A stretch of 64,000 nt of DNA from Musa acuminata AAA Group (lineage: Eukaryota > Streptophyta > Magnoliopsida > Zingiberales > Musaceae). The position numbers and the translations under genes were made by a program. Below the pieces are notes generated by a model. The model ran no database searches. It was given only the letters and a program-made list of their open reading frames with translations, and was not told where the DNA came from. The stretch spans positions 11,824,501-11,888,500 of the forward strand of contig NC_088342.1 in the NCBI RefSeq assembly GCF_036884655.1. Direction: 5' to 3'. This document shows positions 1-10,307 of this stretch, one piece after another (within the stretch, counting starts at the first letter, position 1; each line of letters opens with the position of its first letter).

Positions 1-109
1 AGCTTCCAAAATCGGTTTTCATCGAAAGTGTTTAAATCGTCGAAAGTTTATCATACTTTACTGTTGCACTAATTCACCCACCCCTCTTAGTGCCGCTCCG
101 GTCCTAACA
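1..109 (+). repeat. S0: 3' end of a Sirevirus LTR
   Basis: The stretch ends with the same block that closes every Sirevirus LTR here: GCACTAATTCACC, a C-rich run, CTCTTAGTGCCG and CCTAACA. No TGGTATCAGAGC primer site follows; instead the sequence passes into a gypsy leader with an A-run. I infer that the LTR is the right end of a Sirevirus insertion, solo or complete, in the leader of GYP1. Its left side is outside the window, so the target duplication (GTTAT would be the right copy) cannot be tested. Confidence 0.8.
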
Positions 110-422
110 GTTATCCCTATCCGAAAATCCAAAAAAAAAAAAATTGTTCCTTTATTGCTGCATAAACTTTTTGTCACAAAGTTTTCATCTCTACAACGAA
201 AGATACATTGCAGAATTTCAGCCGCATAGCACTGTTTGTTTGATCTTGATACTATATTTTCTCTGTCATATAAACAAAGATATTACTGTCAATTCCCTCC
301 TCAAATCTCTCAAATTTTTGGTGGAGATTTTGTCGAGAAACCACTGTTTCTTCGACGATAATTCTGCTCTTACAAGACAAAATTCTGCAGTAAACTTTCA
401 CTGATTTCTATCAAACCTATAC
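110..422 (+). other. GYP1 leader, non-coding
   Basis: Apparent untranslated leader between the S0 LTR and gag. A 13-base A-run lies at 131-143, matching an A-run in the leader of gypsy element F near 40124-40137. A short open frame here shows no recognisable domain, and I do not treat it as a gene. Confidence 0.6.
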
Positions 423-1523
423 ATGCCTTTAACCCGTCAACAAAAGAGAGATCTTAACATCACAGATTTGGAGTCATATACTATAGCATCTAAGGAGGCA
501 ATCAATGCTAAATTTGAAGCCTTTGAGGCACGAATGGAGGATAAGATTCGGACTCTCCTTACCGAATTCAGTTTGGGCCGACCACCAAGCCCGAAGAAAT
601 CACATCAAGGAGAGAGCTCTAACCAATCACATCATGCCCAAAGAGATGACTTCCAAGAGAGGGGAGGCTCTATGACCGACCCCAACTATTCGCACATGAG
701 AGTGGACTTCCCTAGATGGGAAGAAGGAGACCCAATTGGTTGGATCTCGCGCACGAAGCGATATTTTCGGTACCATAAAACTGCGGATGCATCCATGGTG
801 GAAATTGCAGCTATACATCTTGAAGGGGATGTCATACAATGGTTTGACTGGTTTGAACATACTTATGGAGTCCTTTCATGGTGATAATTCAAAGAAGGAC
901 TACTGATCCGCTTCGGACCAACTTATTACGAGAACATTGACGGACAACTAGCAAAGATCCGACAAACCTCCACCATTCAGGAGTACCAAACCAGGTTTGA
1001 AAGGTTATCTAATCAAACTCGTGATTGGTTTGAAAATCAATTATTGGGGACCTTTATTGAGGGCTTAAAGCCGGAGATCCGGGGAGAAGTTAAGGCGCGA
1101 CAACCATACACGCTTATGGCAGCCATCTCTTTCGCACGACTTCAAGAGGAGCGATTGAACCATGAAGCCCGGAGGACTAGGATCACTCCACGACCTACAA
1201 TACTAAAGCCCTTAGCCCCCCCTACTATCAACCGAGTCCCTGCACCGAAAAGGTTAACAAGAGAAGAACTTCGGGAGCGATCTGCGAAGGGGTTATGTTG
1301 GCATTGCGACGAGCCGTGGAGCCACGAGCATCGCTGTAAAAAAGGTAGACTTCTTATGATTGAACTAGTAGAAGAAGAGGTCATTGAACATCTAGAAGAG
1401 AGCCTTGAACATGAAGAAGAAGATATGGAAGAAGAGCCACAGCCGACCGACATTACGGTACATGCACTAGCCGGCTACTCAAACCAGCAAATGATGAAAG
1501 TTGGAGGCCTTCTCAAACAATAG
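423..1523 (+). pseudogene. gag: GYP1 gag (nucleocapsid), broken by stops
   Basis: The relic would encode the Gag structural protein that packages element RNA. The start is the ATG at 423 (MPLTRQQKRDL), followed by a charged helical stretch and the retrotransposon Gag core (residues about 95 onward, YSHMRVDFPRWEEGDPIGW). The core continues after two adjacent stops near 882-887 to FIEGLKPEIRGEVKARQP. A zinc knuckle of the form CX2CX7HXC lies at 1296-1337 (CWHCDEPWSHEHRC), the layout usual in plant Ty3 Gag. An acidic tail follows. All pieces share one reading frame, so only nonsense changes interrupt it. F encodes a close homologue at 49153-49944. Confidence 0.88.
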
Positions 1524-1892
1524 CCGATCACTGTTCTCATCGACATGGGTAGCACTAATAACTTCTTGAATAGTAAGGTTGCTGCTCGGATGACACTGCA
1601 TATTGAAGGTTGCAGCAAGTTCGATGTAAAGGTTGCCGACGGCAGAATCCTAAAGTGCGACCAAAGATGCCCGCAGGTGAAACTATTACTGCAAGACCAA
1701 GAAATTATCACCGATTTCTTCCTCCTACCAATCGATGACTATGAGGTAGTGCTTGGTATAGAATGGCTGACTACACTAGGTGATGCCTCTTGGAACTTTT
1801 CTAAATTAATTATGAAATTCTACTGTAAAGACAAACAGATCATCCTATGCGGGAAGCGCGGAAGCAACGTTACCACTGTTTCGACCCAATGA
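1524..1892 (+). pseudogene. GYP1 retropepsin-like protease relic
   Basis: Aspartic protease domain that would cut the polyprotein. After the TAG at 1521-1523 the frame continues ITVLIDMGSTNNFLNSKVAARM. The expected active-site D-S/T-G is changed to D-M-G, so the catalytic triad is altered. The downstream flap region and the LLPIDDYEVVLGIEWLTTLG block fit retropepsins of plant Ty3 elements. The frame is that of gag and of the reverse transcriptase. A TGA ends it at 1890-1892, probably from CGA. Confidence 0.82.
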
Positions 1893-3340
1893 ATGGAGAA
1901 AGTTTTGCACAAGGTAAATGGTGACTTTTTGATGCATCTCCAGCCACAACCAGAAGAGAAGAAAATAAAAATTGAAGATCAAAATCTTGCCCAATTGCTT
2001 ACTGAATTTGCCGACATATTTGCTGAACCGCGTGGTCTTCCTCCTTCTCAGCAACATGACCATCGAATTCCAATCCTTCCGGGCAAGCCACCAGTGAACA
2101 CTCGACCGTACCGATATCCTTACCTCCAGAAAGATGAAATTGAAAAGATCGTAAAGGAGATGCTTGAAACATGGGTGATTCGACCAAGTTGCAACCCCTA
2201 TTCCTCACCGGTGCTACTTGTACGCAAGAAGGACGGAACTTGGCGGATGTGCATCGACTACTGAGCTTTAAATGGCATTACCGTCAAGGACAAGTACCCA
2301 ATAACAGTGGTGGATAAACTTCTTGATGAATTAAAAGGAGCTCGAGTCTTCACGAAGTTGGACCTCCGATCCGATTACAACCAAATTCGGGTATGTGACG
2401 ATGACATTCCAAAAACTGCATTTCGCACACATGATGGCCATTATGAATTCTTGGTAATGCCTTTTGGACTCACTAATGCTCCTTCAATCTTTCAAAGTCT
2501 CATGAACGATATTTTTCGGAGCTTTCTTCGTAAATTTGTGCTGGTATTTTTCGATGATATTCTCGTTTACAGCCCTTCTCTTGAGACTCACTTTTAGCAT
2601 TTACAGATTGTTTTGACGATCCTTCGGGAGAATACTCTTTTTGTTAAGCAACCAAAGTGTAGCTTTCTTCAGCAAAAAGTAGAGTACCTTGGGCATATAA
2701 TATCAGAAGAAGGAGTGGCGGTAGATCTAACAAAAATTGAGGCAATGCAAGGCTGGCCGAAACCTACAAACGTGAAATTACTACGGGGGTTCCTTGGACT
2801 AACGGGCTACTACCAAAAATTTGTTAAGGACAATGGGAAGATCAGTGCACCACTCACTTCTTTACTGAAAAAAGATGCTTTCCAATGGTCGGACAAAGCC
2901 TCTGCTGCCTTCGACAAACTTAAAGCAGCCATGACAACGACGCCGGTGCTTGCGCTACCAGATTTTAATAGACCCTTCATCATTGAGGCCGACGCATCTG
3001 GAGTCGGAATTGGAGCCGTTCTCATGCAAAATGGTCGACCACTCGCATACACTAGCAAGGCATTATCTCCCTCCCATCAAAACATGTCAGTATATGATAA
3101 GGAGATGCTTGCCATTGTACACGCAGTAACGAGGTGGAGACCCTACCTGATTGGCCAGCGATTTCAAATTAAAACTGACCATAAAAGCCTCAAGTACTTT
3201 TTGGAGCAAAAGATATCATCCCCTAAGCAACAAAAATGGGTAACCAAACTTCTTGGATTTGATTATGAAATTATTTATAAAAAGGGGAAAGAAAACGTTG
3301 TTGCAGATGCACTCTCACGGCTACCTGAACAAGCTAAGGT
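1893..3340 (+). pseudogene. GYP1 reverse transcriptase and RNase H relic
   Basis: This part would copy element RNA into DNA and degrade the template. Visible blocks include [70 protein letters not shown] and the catalytic box [10 protein letters not shown] with FFDD at 2547-2558. The connection and RNase H domain follow (IIEADASGVGIGAVLMQ, YDKEMLAIVHAV, IKTDHKSLKYF) and end in NVVADALSRL. Stops at 2262-2264 (after CIDY, probably CGA to TGA) and 2595-2597 break the frame without shifting it. The catalytic aspartates remain. Confidence 0.93.
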
Positions 3341-4802
3341 TTCAGCCATCTCCCTTCCTACCACTAGTCTCCTCGAGGACATTAGGGAAGAATGGAAGAA
3401 GGATCCAGAGATCAACAACATCATAAAAAAATTGGAGGAGGATCCAAGTGCAATAGCCCACTACACTTGGGATTCAAGGGATCTACGCTACAAAGGTCGC
3501 ATTGTGCTTATACCTGACTCCCCTTGCATCATAATCATCTTGCATGAAATGCACTCCATACCTTCAGCAGGGCACTCTAGATTCCTAAGAACCTACAAAA
3601 GAGTGAAGCAAAATTTTTATTGGAGAGGGATGAAAAAAATTATTGCTAAATATGTGGCACAATGTGATGTATGCCAACAGCACAAGGGTGAAACTATGGC
3701 AAATCCAGGGAAGCTACAACCACTGCCTATACCAGACTCAGTGTGGACTGACATCTCCATGGACTTCATTGAAGGGCTACCATCTTCCAAAGGTAAAAGC
3801 ATGATTCTCGTGGTGGTTGATCGACTTACGAAATATGCTCATTTTTGTGCTGTGAGAAATCCCTACACTACTGCTAGTATTGCCCAGATTTTCAAAGAAA
3901 ATATTGTTAAACTGCATGGGATACCAAGGTCCATCGTAAGTGATCGTGATAGGATCTTCACTAGTAAATTTTGGACCGAGTTATTTCAGTTACAAGGCAC
4001 CAAACTCAAGATGAGCACAGCGTATCATCCACAAACTAACGGCCAAACAGAGGTTGTAAATAGGTTCTTAGAGACGTACCTCCGGTGTTTCGCTAGCGAC
4101 CGACCAAAAGAGTGGGCGAAATGGCTTCCCTGGGCCGAATGGTGGTATAATACTACATATCATTCATCTACAAAATGTGCCCCTTATGAAGCATTGTATG
4201 GTCGACCAGCCCTTGTGATTCCAAAGTATGTAATTGGCTCGGCCAAGGTAGATCAGGTTGACCAAGAATTGATTGATAGGGACAAACTCTTACAACTGTT
4301 AAAAGATAATCTCTCTACCGCTCAAGCCAGAATGAAGTAGCAAGCCGACACACGACAAAGTGAAAGAGAATTTTCAGTGGGAGATTGGGTTTATCTTCGC
4401 CTACAACCATACAAGCAACTCTCTATCAACACTCGAGCCTCCATGAAGCTATCCCCATGTTTTTATGGGCCTTATCAGATCATAGAGCGTATTGGAGCCG
4501 TGGTGTACAAACTTAAATTACCTGAGGATGCCAAAATTTATCCTGTCTTCCACGTATCATGCCTAAAGCCCAAGTTGGGAGAACATGAGTCACCCCAGAT
4601 CCAACTGCCCAACACAACTGAGGATGGAGTTATTCAAGCCCAACCACAAGCCATCCTCGATCGCAGGATCGTGATGCGTCGCCGACATCCCTCTACTGAA
4701 GTACTAGTGCATTGGAATAATCTACCACTTGAAGACGCCACATGGGAACCATATGAGGAGCTGAAGACCAAGATCCCTGAGTTCATGGAATCTCAACCTT
4801 AA
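3341..4802 (+). pseudogene. GYP1 integrase with chromodomain, one internal stop
   Basis: Integrase inserts element cDNA into chromatin; the chromodomain is thought to steer chromoviruses to marked chromatin. The N-terminal HHCC zinc domain is seen at about 3540-3680 (H..H..AQCDVCQQHKG). The DDE core shows SMDFIEGLP, the second aspartate in IVSDRDRIF and the glutamate in HPQTNGQTEVVNRF. After a TAG at 4338-4340 (probably CAG) the frame continues through the GPYQIIERIGAVVYKLKLP block to a chromodomain at about 4635-4790 with VHWNNLPLEDATWEP. The terminal TAA is at 4800-4802. Apart from the stop the protein looks complete. Confidence 0.92.
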
Positions 4803-4817
4803 GGACAAGGCTGATTT

Positions 4818-4829
4818 GAAGAGGACGGG
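4818..4829 (+). promoter_or_regulatory. GYP1 polypurine tract
   Basis: GAAGAGGACGGG lies 2 bases before the 3' LTR, where the plus-strand primer of an LTR retrotransposon is expected. Confidence 0.6.
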
Positions 4830-4831
4830 TC

Positions 4832-5205
4832 TGTTAGGACTCTAACTAGGAGAGTCCTAATTGAGAGGGACATTCTATTAGGACTCTAGCTAGGAGAGTC
4901 CTAATTGAGAGGGACATTCATGTAGGAGGTTTTTTTCTTAGAGAAGAATTAAGAGTTATAAGGGAATAGGAGTCTTGAGTAGGAGTCCTATTAGGAGTTG
5001 GTTAGAAGTAAGAGTCTTAAGTAGGAGTTAGGGTTTAGAAGCCCTATAAATAGCCATGTATTCTTTTTCTTTTCTTAAGGAATAGATGAATCTTTTCTGC
5101 AGCCTTTGAGCAGCAACTTGGAGGGAGGAACCCCTATAGAGTTCCAAGGAGGCCGATTCTCTAAAGAGATCAACCCCAAGTTTAGAATTTGTAAGGGTTC
5201 TAACA
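4832..5205 (+). repeat. GYP1 3' LTR (374 bp)
   Basis: It starts TGTTAGGACTC and ends GGTTCTAACA, so the ends form a near-perfect short inverted repeat. The first 90 bases hold two copies of a 44-base unit (from 4834 and 4878). Each contains the inverted repeat TTAGGACTCT / AGAGTCCTAA. A TATA box follows at 5045-5052. The right end is set by the return of Sirevirus LTR sequence at 5206; AAATA at 5206-5210 is the candidate target duplication. Confidence 0.82.
5045..5052 (+). promoter_or_regulatory. TATA box of GYP1 3' LTR
   Basis: TATAAATA in the context CCCTATAAATAGCC, 213 bases into the LTR. Confidence 0.65.
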
Positions 5206-5716
5206 AAATACCCCACCTTTTCTGCATGAAATGGCGCCAAAGTGTGAACAATATCTTAAAGTCTTGGGGTGTTAAAAGTGTTGTAAAAGTACTAAAAGTC
5301 CTCCTCCTCCCTTTCTAGTGTTGTGATTATTCAAGAGAGATGTGAGCCTTATAAGGGTTATCTCCTAAACCCGTGAAAAAGAGAAAATGCTATAAAGAGG
5401 GTTGTTGGTCTTCGCCCATTGAAGGAAGACCATTAGCGGACGTCGATGACCTCGACGAAAGAGGAATCGAAAGTGGATATAGGTCACAATAACCGAACCA
5501 CTATAAATTCTAATGTGCTCATTTCTATTCTGCTTTTTACTACTGCTATTACTTTCTAAGTTAACCGTTAGTTCATTTAATATAAAGTCAAGTAGTTTCT
5601 GAAATTTGTTTTTGAACGAACGAATTTCTTACAAAATCGACGATTTTTTTGCTCCACTAATTCAACCCCCCCCTCCCCCCCCCTCCCCTACCCTAGTGCC
5701 GCTCTTGATCCTAATA
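5206..5716 (+). repeat. S1: right part of a Sirevirus LTR
   Basis: AAATACCCCACC and CTGCATGAAATGG match the sequence just after the TATA box in other Sirevirus LTRs here, such as that of J near 54671. Further shared blocks are GGTTATCTCCTAAACCCGTG, the CTTCGCC..TTGAAGGAAG hairpin-like block, CCGAACCACT and the closing CACTAATTCA / C-run / TAGTGCCG / GATCCTAATA (a decayed CCTAACA). The left part must lie upstream of GYP1. Right of it, copia coding sequence resumes at SHICNSL, so S1 interrupts COP1 in its protease region. Confidence 0.82.
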
Positions 5717-7140
5717 CTTATCATATTTGTAATTCGTTGTAGACTCTAAAAAGACCTAGGAGATTGGCGAGAGGAGAGATGGATCTCAAGATGAATAATG
5801 GAGCAAAAGTTGATATAGTAGCTGTTGGTGAGGTCACCCTACATCTTATCTGCTTAGTGGAGCGAGCTATTATTACAATGGATGCATGCTATTTTGTTTC
5901 TTCTATTATCAAAAATACTATTTCCATTTCATATTTAATAGTTAGTGGATATAAATTAGTTTTCGAGAACAATGGTTGTTCAATATTATTAGATGATGAG
6001 ATCATCAAGAGAGGAACATTGCATAATGGTTTGTTTATGCTAGACACTACTCCACATATCATGAATGTAAGTATGTCCAAGAGGAAACGAAATGAGGTGA
6101 ATAGTGCATACTTGTGGCATCATAGGCTAGGTTACATTCATGAGGGAAGGATCCAAAAGTTGCTAAATGATTGATATCTAGATTCATTCGACTATGAGTC
6201 ATTTGCAACTTGCGAGCCTTGCCTTCGTGGAAAACTAACCAACTCTCCTTTTAGTGGAACTGGAGAGAGAGCCACTAAGCTACTAGAACTCATATACAGT
6301 AATATATGTGGACCCATGTCAACTTATGTCATAGGTGGTTACTCCTACTTTATTACTTTTACTGATGGTTTTTTAAGGTATGGACATGTGTACTTGATGA
6401 AGTACAAGTCCGAGGCATTTGAGAAATTCAGAGAGTATAAGAATGAAGTGGAGAATCAGACTAGAAAGAGTATCAAGACTCTTCGATCAGATCGAGGAGG
6501 TGAGTACTTGAGTACAGAGTTTACCCAGTTCCTTAAGGACTATGAGATTCTATCCTAATGAACACCTACTTATATACCTCAACTCAATGATGTATCTGAA
6601 AGGAGAAATCGTACACTATTAGACATGGTGCAGTCCATGATGAGTTTCGCTGATCTACCCATTTCATTCTAGGGATACCCCCTAGAGACCGTAGCTTATT
6701 TTTTGAACAAAGTTCCAACTAAATCGGTAGTGTTTATACCATATTAGATATGAAAAGGGAAGAAGTCTGATCTTGAGGTTGTTAAGATTTGGGGCTACTT
6801 GCCCACGTTAAAAGACACAACCCCGATAAGTTGGAATCAATGATGAAGTAGTGCAAGTTCATGGGATACTCAAAGGAAACTTATGGGTATTATATCTATC
6901 ATCTCGAGGACCAAAAGGTCTTTATAGCTAAGAGAGTGGTGTTCCTTTAGAAGGAACATATTCTTTGTGGAGACAATGAGAGCATGATAGAGTTGAGTAT
7001 GGTTGGAGAACCTAGCTCAAGCACCGCTCTATAGCCCAAGTCTATTCAGGTACCTTGCACACAAGTTCTGACTTTACGTAAGTCTGGTAGAATATCTCAT
7101 CCTCCTGAGAGATATGTGGGATATATTAGAGGAGAAAATG
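5717..7140 (+). pseudogene. COP1 protease end, GAG-pre-integrase and integrase relic
   Basis: The remnant begins in the copia protease (HICNSL, then a stop), runs through FENNGCSILLDDE and HNGLFMLDTTPHIMNVS, and reaches the GAG-pre-integrase motif YLWHHRLGYIHEGRIQKL near 6110-6165. The CxxC of that domain follows in TCEPCLRGKLTNSPF. The integrase core is recognisable as GGYSYFITFTDGF and IKTLRSDRGGEYLSTEF (about 6475-6525). Several stops and frameshifts then follow, and the core's glutamate region (about 6560-6700) is damaged. Not functional. Confidence 0.82.
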
Positions 7141-8640
7141 TTTAGGATATTGATCCTCAAACCTACGAGGAGGCTATTACGAGTATAGACTCCAGGAAGT
7201 GGCAAGAAGTCATGAATTTTAAGATGGATTCCATATGCTCCAATAAGATTTGGAACCTAGTTGATGCATCCGAGGGTATTGTACCCATCAATTGTAAGTG
7301 GATCTTCAAGAAGAATATCGGAGTATATGGAAAGGTAGAGACCTATAAAGCAAGGCTAGTGGCTAAGAGGTATTGTCAAAGGCAAGGTGTTGACTATGAC
7401 AAAACCTTCTCACCCGTAGCCATGCTAAAATATATCTAAATTATATTGGCTATTGCAACACACTATGATTATGAGATCTAGCAGATGAACGTGAAAACTG
7501 CATTCCTCAATGGGAACCTCGAGGAGGAGGTGTATATGGTACAGCCTGAGAGATTCGTGTCTAAGGACTGCCCAGATAAGGTGTACAGGTTGCTTAGGTC
7601 CATTTATGGACTAAAGTAAGCTTCCCAAAGTTGGAACATAAGATTTGATGAGGCATTCAGATCTTATGACTTCATTGAGAACGAAAATGAGTCTTGTGTG
7701 TACAAGAAGGTAAGTGGGAGTGCTATCACTTTCTTGTTGTTATATGTGGATTACATCCTGATTATTGGGAATAATATAGGAATGCTATCCATAGTAAAGG
7801 CTTGATTATCTAGACACTTCTCTATGGACTTCTAGGGAAGCATCCTATATTTTGGGGATTCTGATCTATAGAGATAGATCCAAGAGGATGCTTGGCTTAT
7901 CCCTATTCAGGTATATAGACACCATTGTCAAAAGGTTTGGCATGAAAAATTTCAAGAGTATGCCTCCAAAGTCTCCAGAAGAAAGGGTAAACATAGATAG
8001 GATACCCTATGCCTTAGTGATAGGGTCTATCATGTATGTTATGCTATATACCAGGCCTAATATAGCAGGCCTAATATAGCCTCTAAGTGTCACGAGCAAG
8101 TATCAGGTGGATCCAAGCTTGGAGCATTGTAAAGCAGTAAAGTATATCCTTAAGTACTTGAGAAGGATTAAAGATATTTTACTAGTATATGAAGGTAGTA
8201 GCTTTAGGGTTGAAGGCTACACTGACTCAAGTTTTCAGTCTGATGTCGAAGATAACAAGTCAAATTTGGGGTATGTGTATATCCTGAATAGAGGAGCAGT
8301 ATACTGGAAGAGTTCCAAGCTAGATATTACTATTGACTTGACCATAGAGGTGAAGTACATTGCTGCAGTAGAGGCAACAAAGGAGGAAGTCTAGATGAAG
8401 AAGTTCCTCATAGATCTGAGAGTTGTGCTAGGTAGCGAGGAGCCGATTTTCTTATATTGCGACAACAACGGGGCGATGGCTCAAACAAAGGAACCCAGAT
8501 CTCGTCATAAGTGTTTTGAGGAGGTTCTACCTTATTAGAGAGATCATGACTTGAGGAGATGTAGCAATAGAAAAAGTTCCATCTGAAGATAACATCGCAG
8601 ATCCACTAACAAAGCCGTTGTCTCAAATTATCTTTGAGCA
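7141..8640 (+). pseudogene. COP1 reverse transcriptase and RNase H relic
   Basis: Copia reverse transcriptase phrases are present: WNLVDASEGIVPINCKWIFK, KARLVAKRYCQRQGVDYDKT, then [17 protein letters not shown] sequence and a short GLK block before a stop. The catalytic YVDD is changed to YVDY near 7741-7755. RNase H follows in EHCKAVKYILKYLRR, VEGYTDSSFQSD, the YWKSSK block and CDNNGAMAQTKEPRS. Frames change at least twice and many stops are present. The terminal part reaches about 8640, shortly before the purine tract. Confidence 0.85.
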
Positions 8641-8689
8641 TCACAGGGGTCTGACAGGGATTAGACACATAGGTGATTGGCTTTAGGTC

Positions 8690-8700
8690 AAGTGGGAGAT
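8690..8700 (+). promoter_or_regulatory. COP1 polypurine tract
   Basis: AAGTGGGAGAT directly abuts the LTR start TGCTAGTCATAGG, the usual copia arrangement. Confidence 0.75.
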
Positions 8701-10307
8701 TGCTAGTCATAGGTGCCCTGCAAGCTAATCACGTGAGTATTAGCACGTGTGACTTAACATACAGTCTTATTGCTTATTATTATTATTTGGTATTTTATCA
8801 CTTTATGTTACCCGTTGCTTAAATATATTGTGATGTACACGGATCTATATAATGGGAATCGGATCGTGAGGAGATCATAATAATGAGACTGATTAGCCTT
8901 TAAACACAAATCCTAAATAATCCTGTTCATAGGTTACTCAAGAGGGACATCAAGATAACTGGACAGACTGGTATGCTGTATACCCATTCATATGATGGAT
9001 GCAACTAGTCTTATAGCTGCTCGTGTGGGGACACTAGAGATATAGTATAGGTGCTCATTGGAGAATGAGTTCATTGATTGATCCGCTTACGGAATGCTAG
9101 ATGGTTGATGAGGCCTTATTGTTAGACAACGATTTTGTAGTCCTAATAGTATATCTGGTCCTTAGACTTGAGACATCAAAGATGTCCTGTATAAGTACTC
9201 AACTCTTTGATACCGACATTATAGGTCTAGAGATTCTAGATATAGTACAGTTGGTCATCGGGAGTGGTAGCCAACCTTACGAGGACTATTGAGTATCGAT
9301 AAAGGATCATCCACTCTTAGTGTCATAAGAGGAATGTCCTATATGTTCTTTCTCAAATAAATCTCTAGCCAGGGTCATTCGGATTAAGAGAGAAAGAGTT
9401 CTCCGGGAGAATCCAATTAGAGCGAGACTTGAGTAGAAACCGTATGGGTCTGACAACACTATACCCGATATATAGTCTTTGGGATATTAGATAGATAAGG
9501 GACTATAAGTACATGGTAACTGAAGACAAATAGGTCCAATGGATTGGATTCCCCTATATCGTTTGAGGACTATGGCGTATTGACCTAGTACGTCTGTAGT
9601 TAATGAGTCGAGTGAATTATTATGGAGATAATAATTCATTGAGCTAGAAGGAGTTCTGACAAGTATGACTCACGGCCAGCTTGTATTGGGCCTAGAGGGT
9701 CAAACATATGGTAGGCGTTGCGATGAGTAGAGGTTCAGATATGAGATATTCGTCGAAGCCCCTATGTTATTGGATATACAATAAGCCCCTGAATTATTGG
9801 ATCCTATGGATGAGATCTAATAAGAGCCAATAAGATATTATTGGATAGAGATCCATTAATCTAAGAGGCTTGGATAGTTAGATGGAGATCCAATACCCAA
9901 TAGGGCTGGATCCATTAGGGTTAAGTTGATAGAGGACCTCTATAAGTAGGAGGGAACTAATGGTACATAGGCTAGAGCCTTTTTGGGATGCCTCTCCTAT
10001 TCTTGTCCCCTTCTCCTCCTTAGATAGTAGGCTTGGAGTTTTGAGGAGCAATGTCGTAGCCCTACTGTGTGGATCATCACTAGAGAGGAGGACACTTGAC
10101 CTCCTTTACCCTCTCCTAGAGATCTATAGAGATTCAGGGATATACGATCTCCCTAGGTAATACAATCTTTCATAAACACAGTTTTAAGTTTCATAGATTT
10201 TATGCACCAATCTTCGCATGACGATGAACATATCTTTGGGAAATTAGAGATTTTATTTTTAATATTCTTCCGCTGCGCATGTGATGTCGCCCCTAGATTT
10301 CCCAATA
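8701..10307 (+). repeat. COP1 3' LTR (about 1.6 kb)
   Basis: It starts TGCTAGTCATAGGTGCC after the purine tract. The right end is placed at CCCAATA (10301-10307), because homology to the Sirevirus protease region starts at once after it; this end could be off by a few bases. A TATA-like TATAAGTA lies at 9941-9948. No coding content is seen in this 1.6 kb. Confidence 0.72.
9941..9948 (+). promoter_or_regulatory. TATA-like box of COP1 LTR
   Basis: TATAAGTA in CCTCTATAAGTAGGAGG, late in the LTR as expected for a U3/R boundary. Confidence 0.45.

Larger units (their letters stand above)
110..5205 (+). mobile_element. GYP1: Ty3/gypsy chromovirus, 5' LTR outside window
   Basis: Gag, protease, reverse transcriptase, RNase H, integrase and a C-terminal chromodomain follow in the Ty3/gypsy order, then a purine tract and an LTR. 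The 5' LTR and primer site must lie upstream of the S0 insertion. The chromodomain with its W..LPLEDATWEP signature points to a chromovirus, perhaps Reina-like; the clade is a guess. The element sits in a Sirevirus LTR: its right flank (AAATACCCCACC) is the segment that follows the TATA box in the Sirevirus LTRs. Confidence 0.88.
5717..10307 (+). mobile_element. COP1: decayed Ty1/copia element (Angela/Tork-like), 3' part
   Basis: Integrase, reverse transcriptase and RNase H relics in copia order are followed by a purine tract and a 1.6 kb LTR. The 5' LTR, gag and start of the protease lie upstream of S1, outside the window. Right of 10307 an old Sirevirus resumes inside its protease/GAG-pre-integrase region, so COP1 is inserted in N0. 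The lineage name is from protein phrases and LTR length and is tentative. Confidence 0.82.

Noticed and set aside
1..109. First read as the end of the GYP1 5' LTR
   Set aside because: The sequence is the U5 end of the Sirevirus LTRs, while the GYP1 3' LTR ends GGTTCTAACA at 5205 without that block. A separate insertion explains it better.
144..404. Open frame of 86 codons in the GYP1 leader
   Set aside because: No domain or homologue recognised, and it lies in a non-coding leader.
4832..5716. A single 885-base GYP1 LTR
   Set aside because: From 5206 on it matches the Sirevirus LTR after its TATA box, so two elements are joined here.
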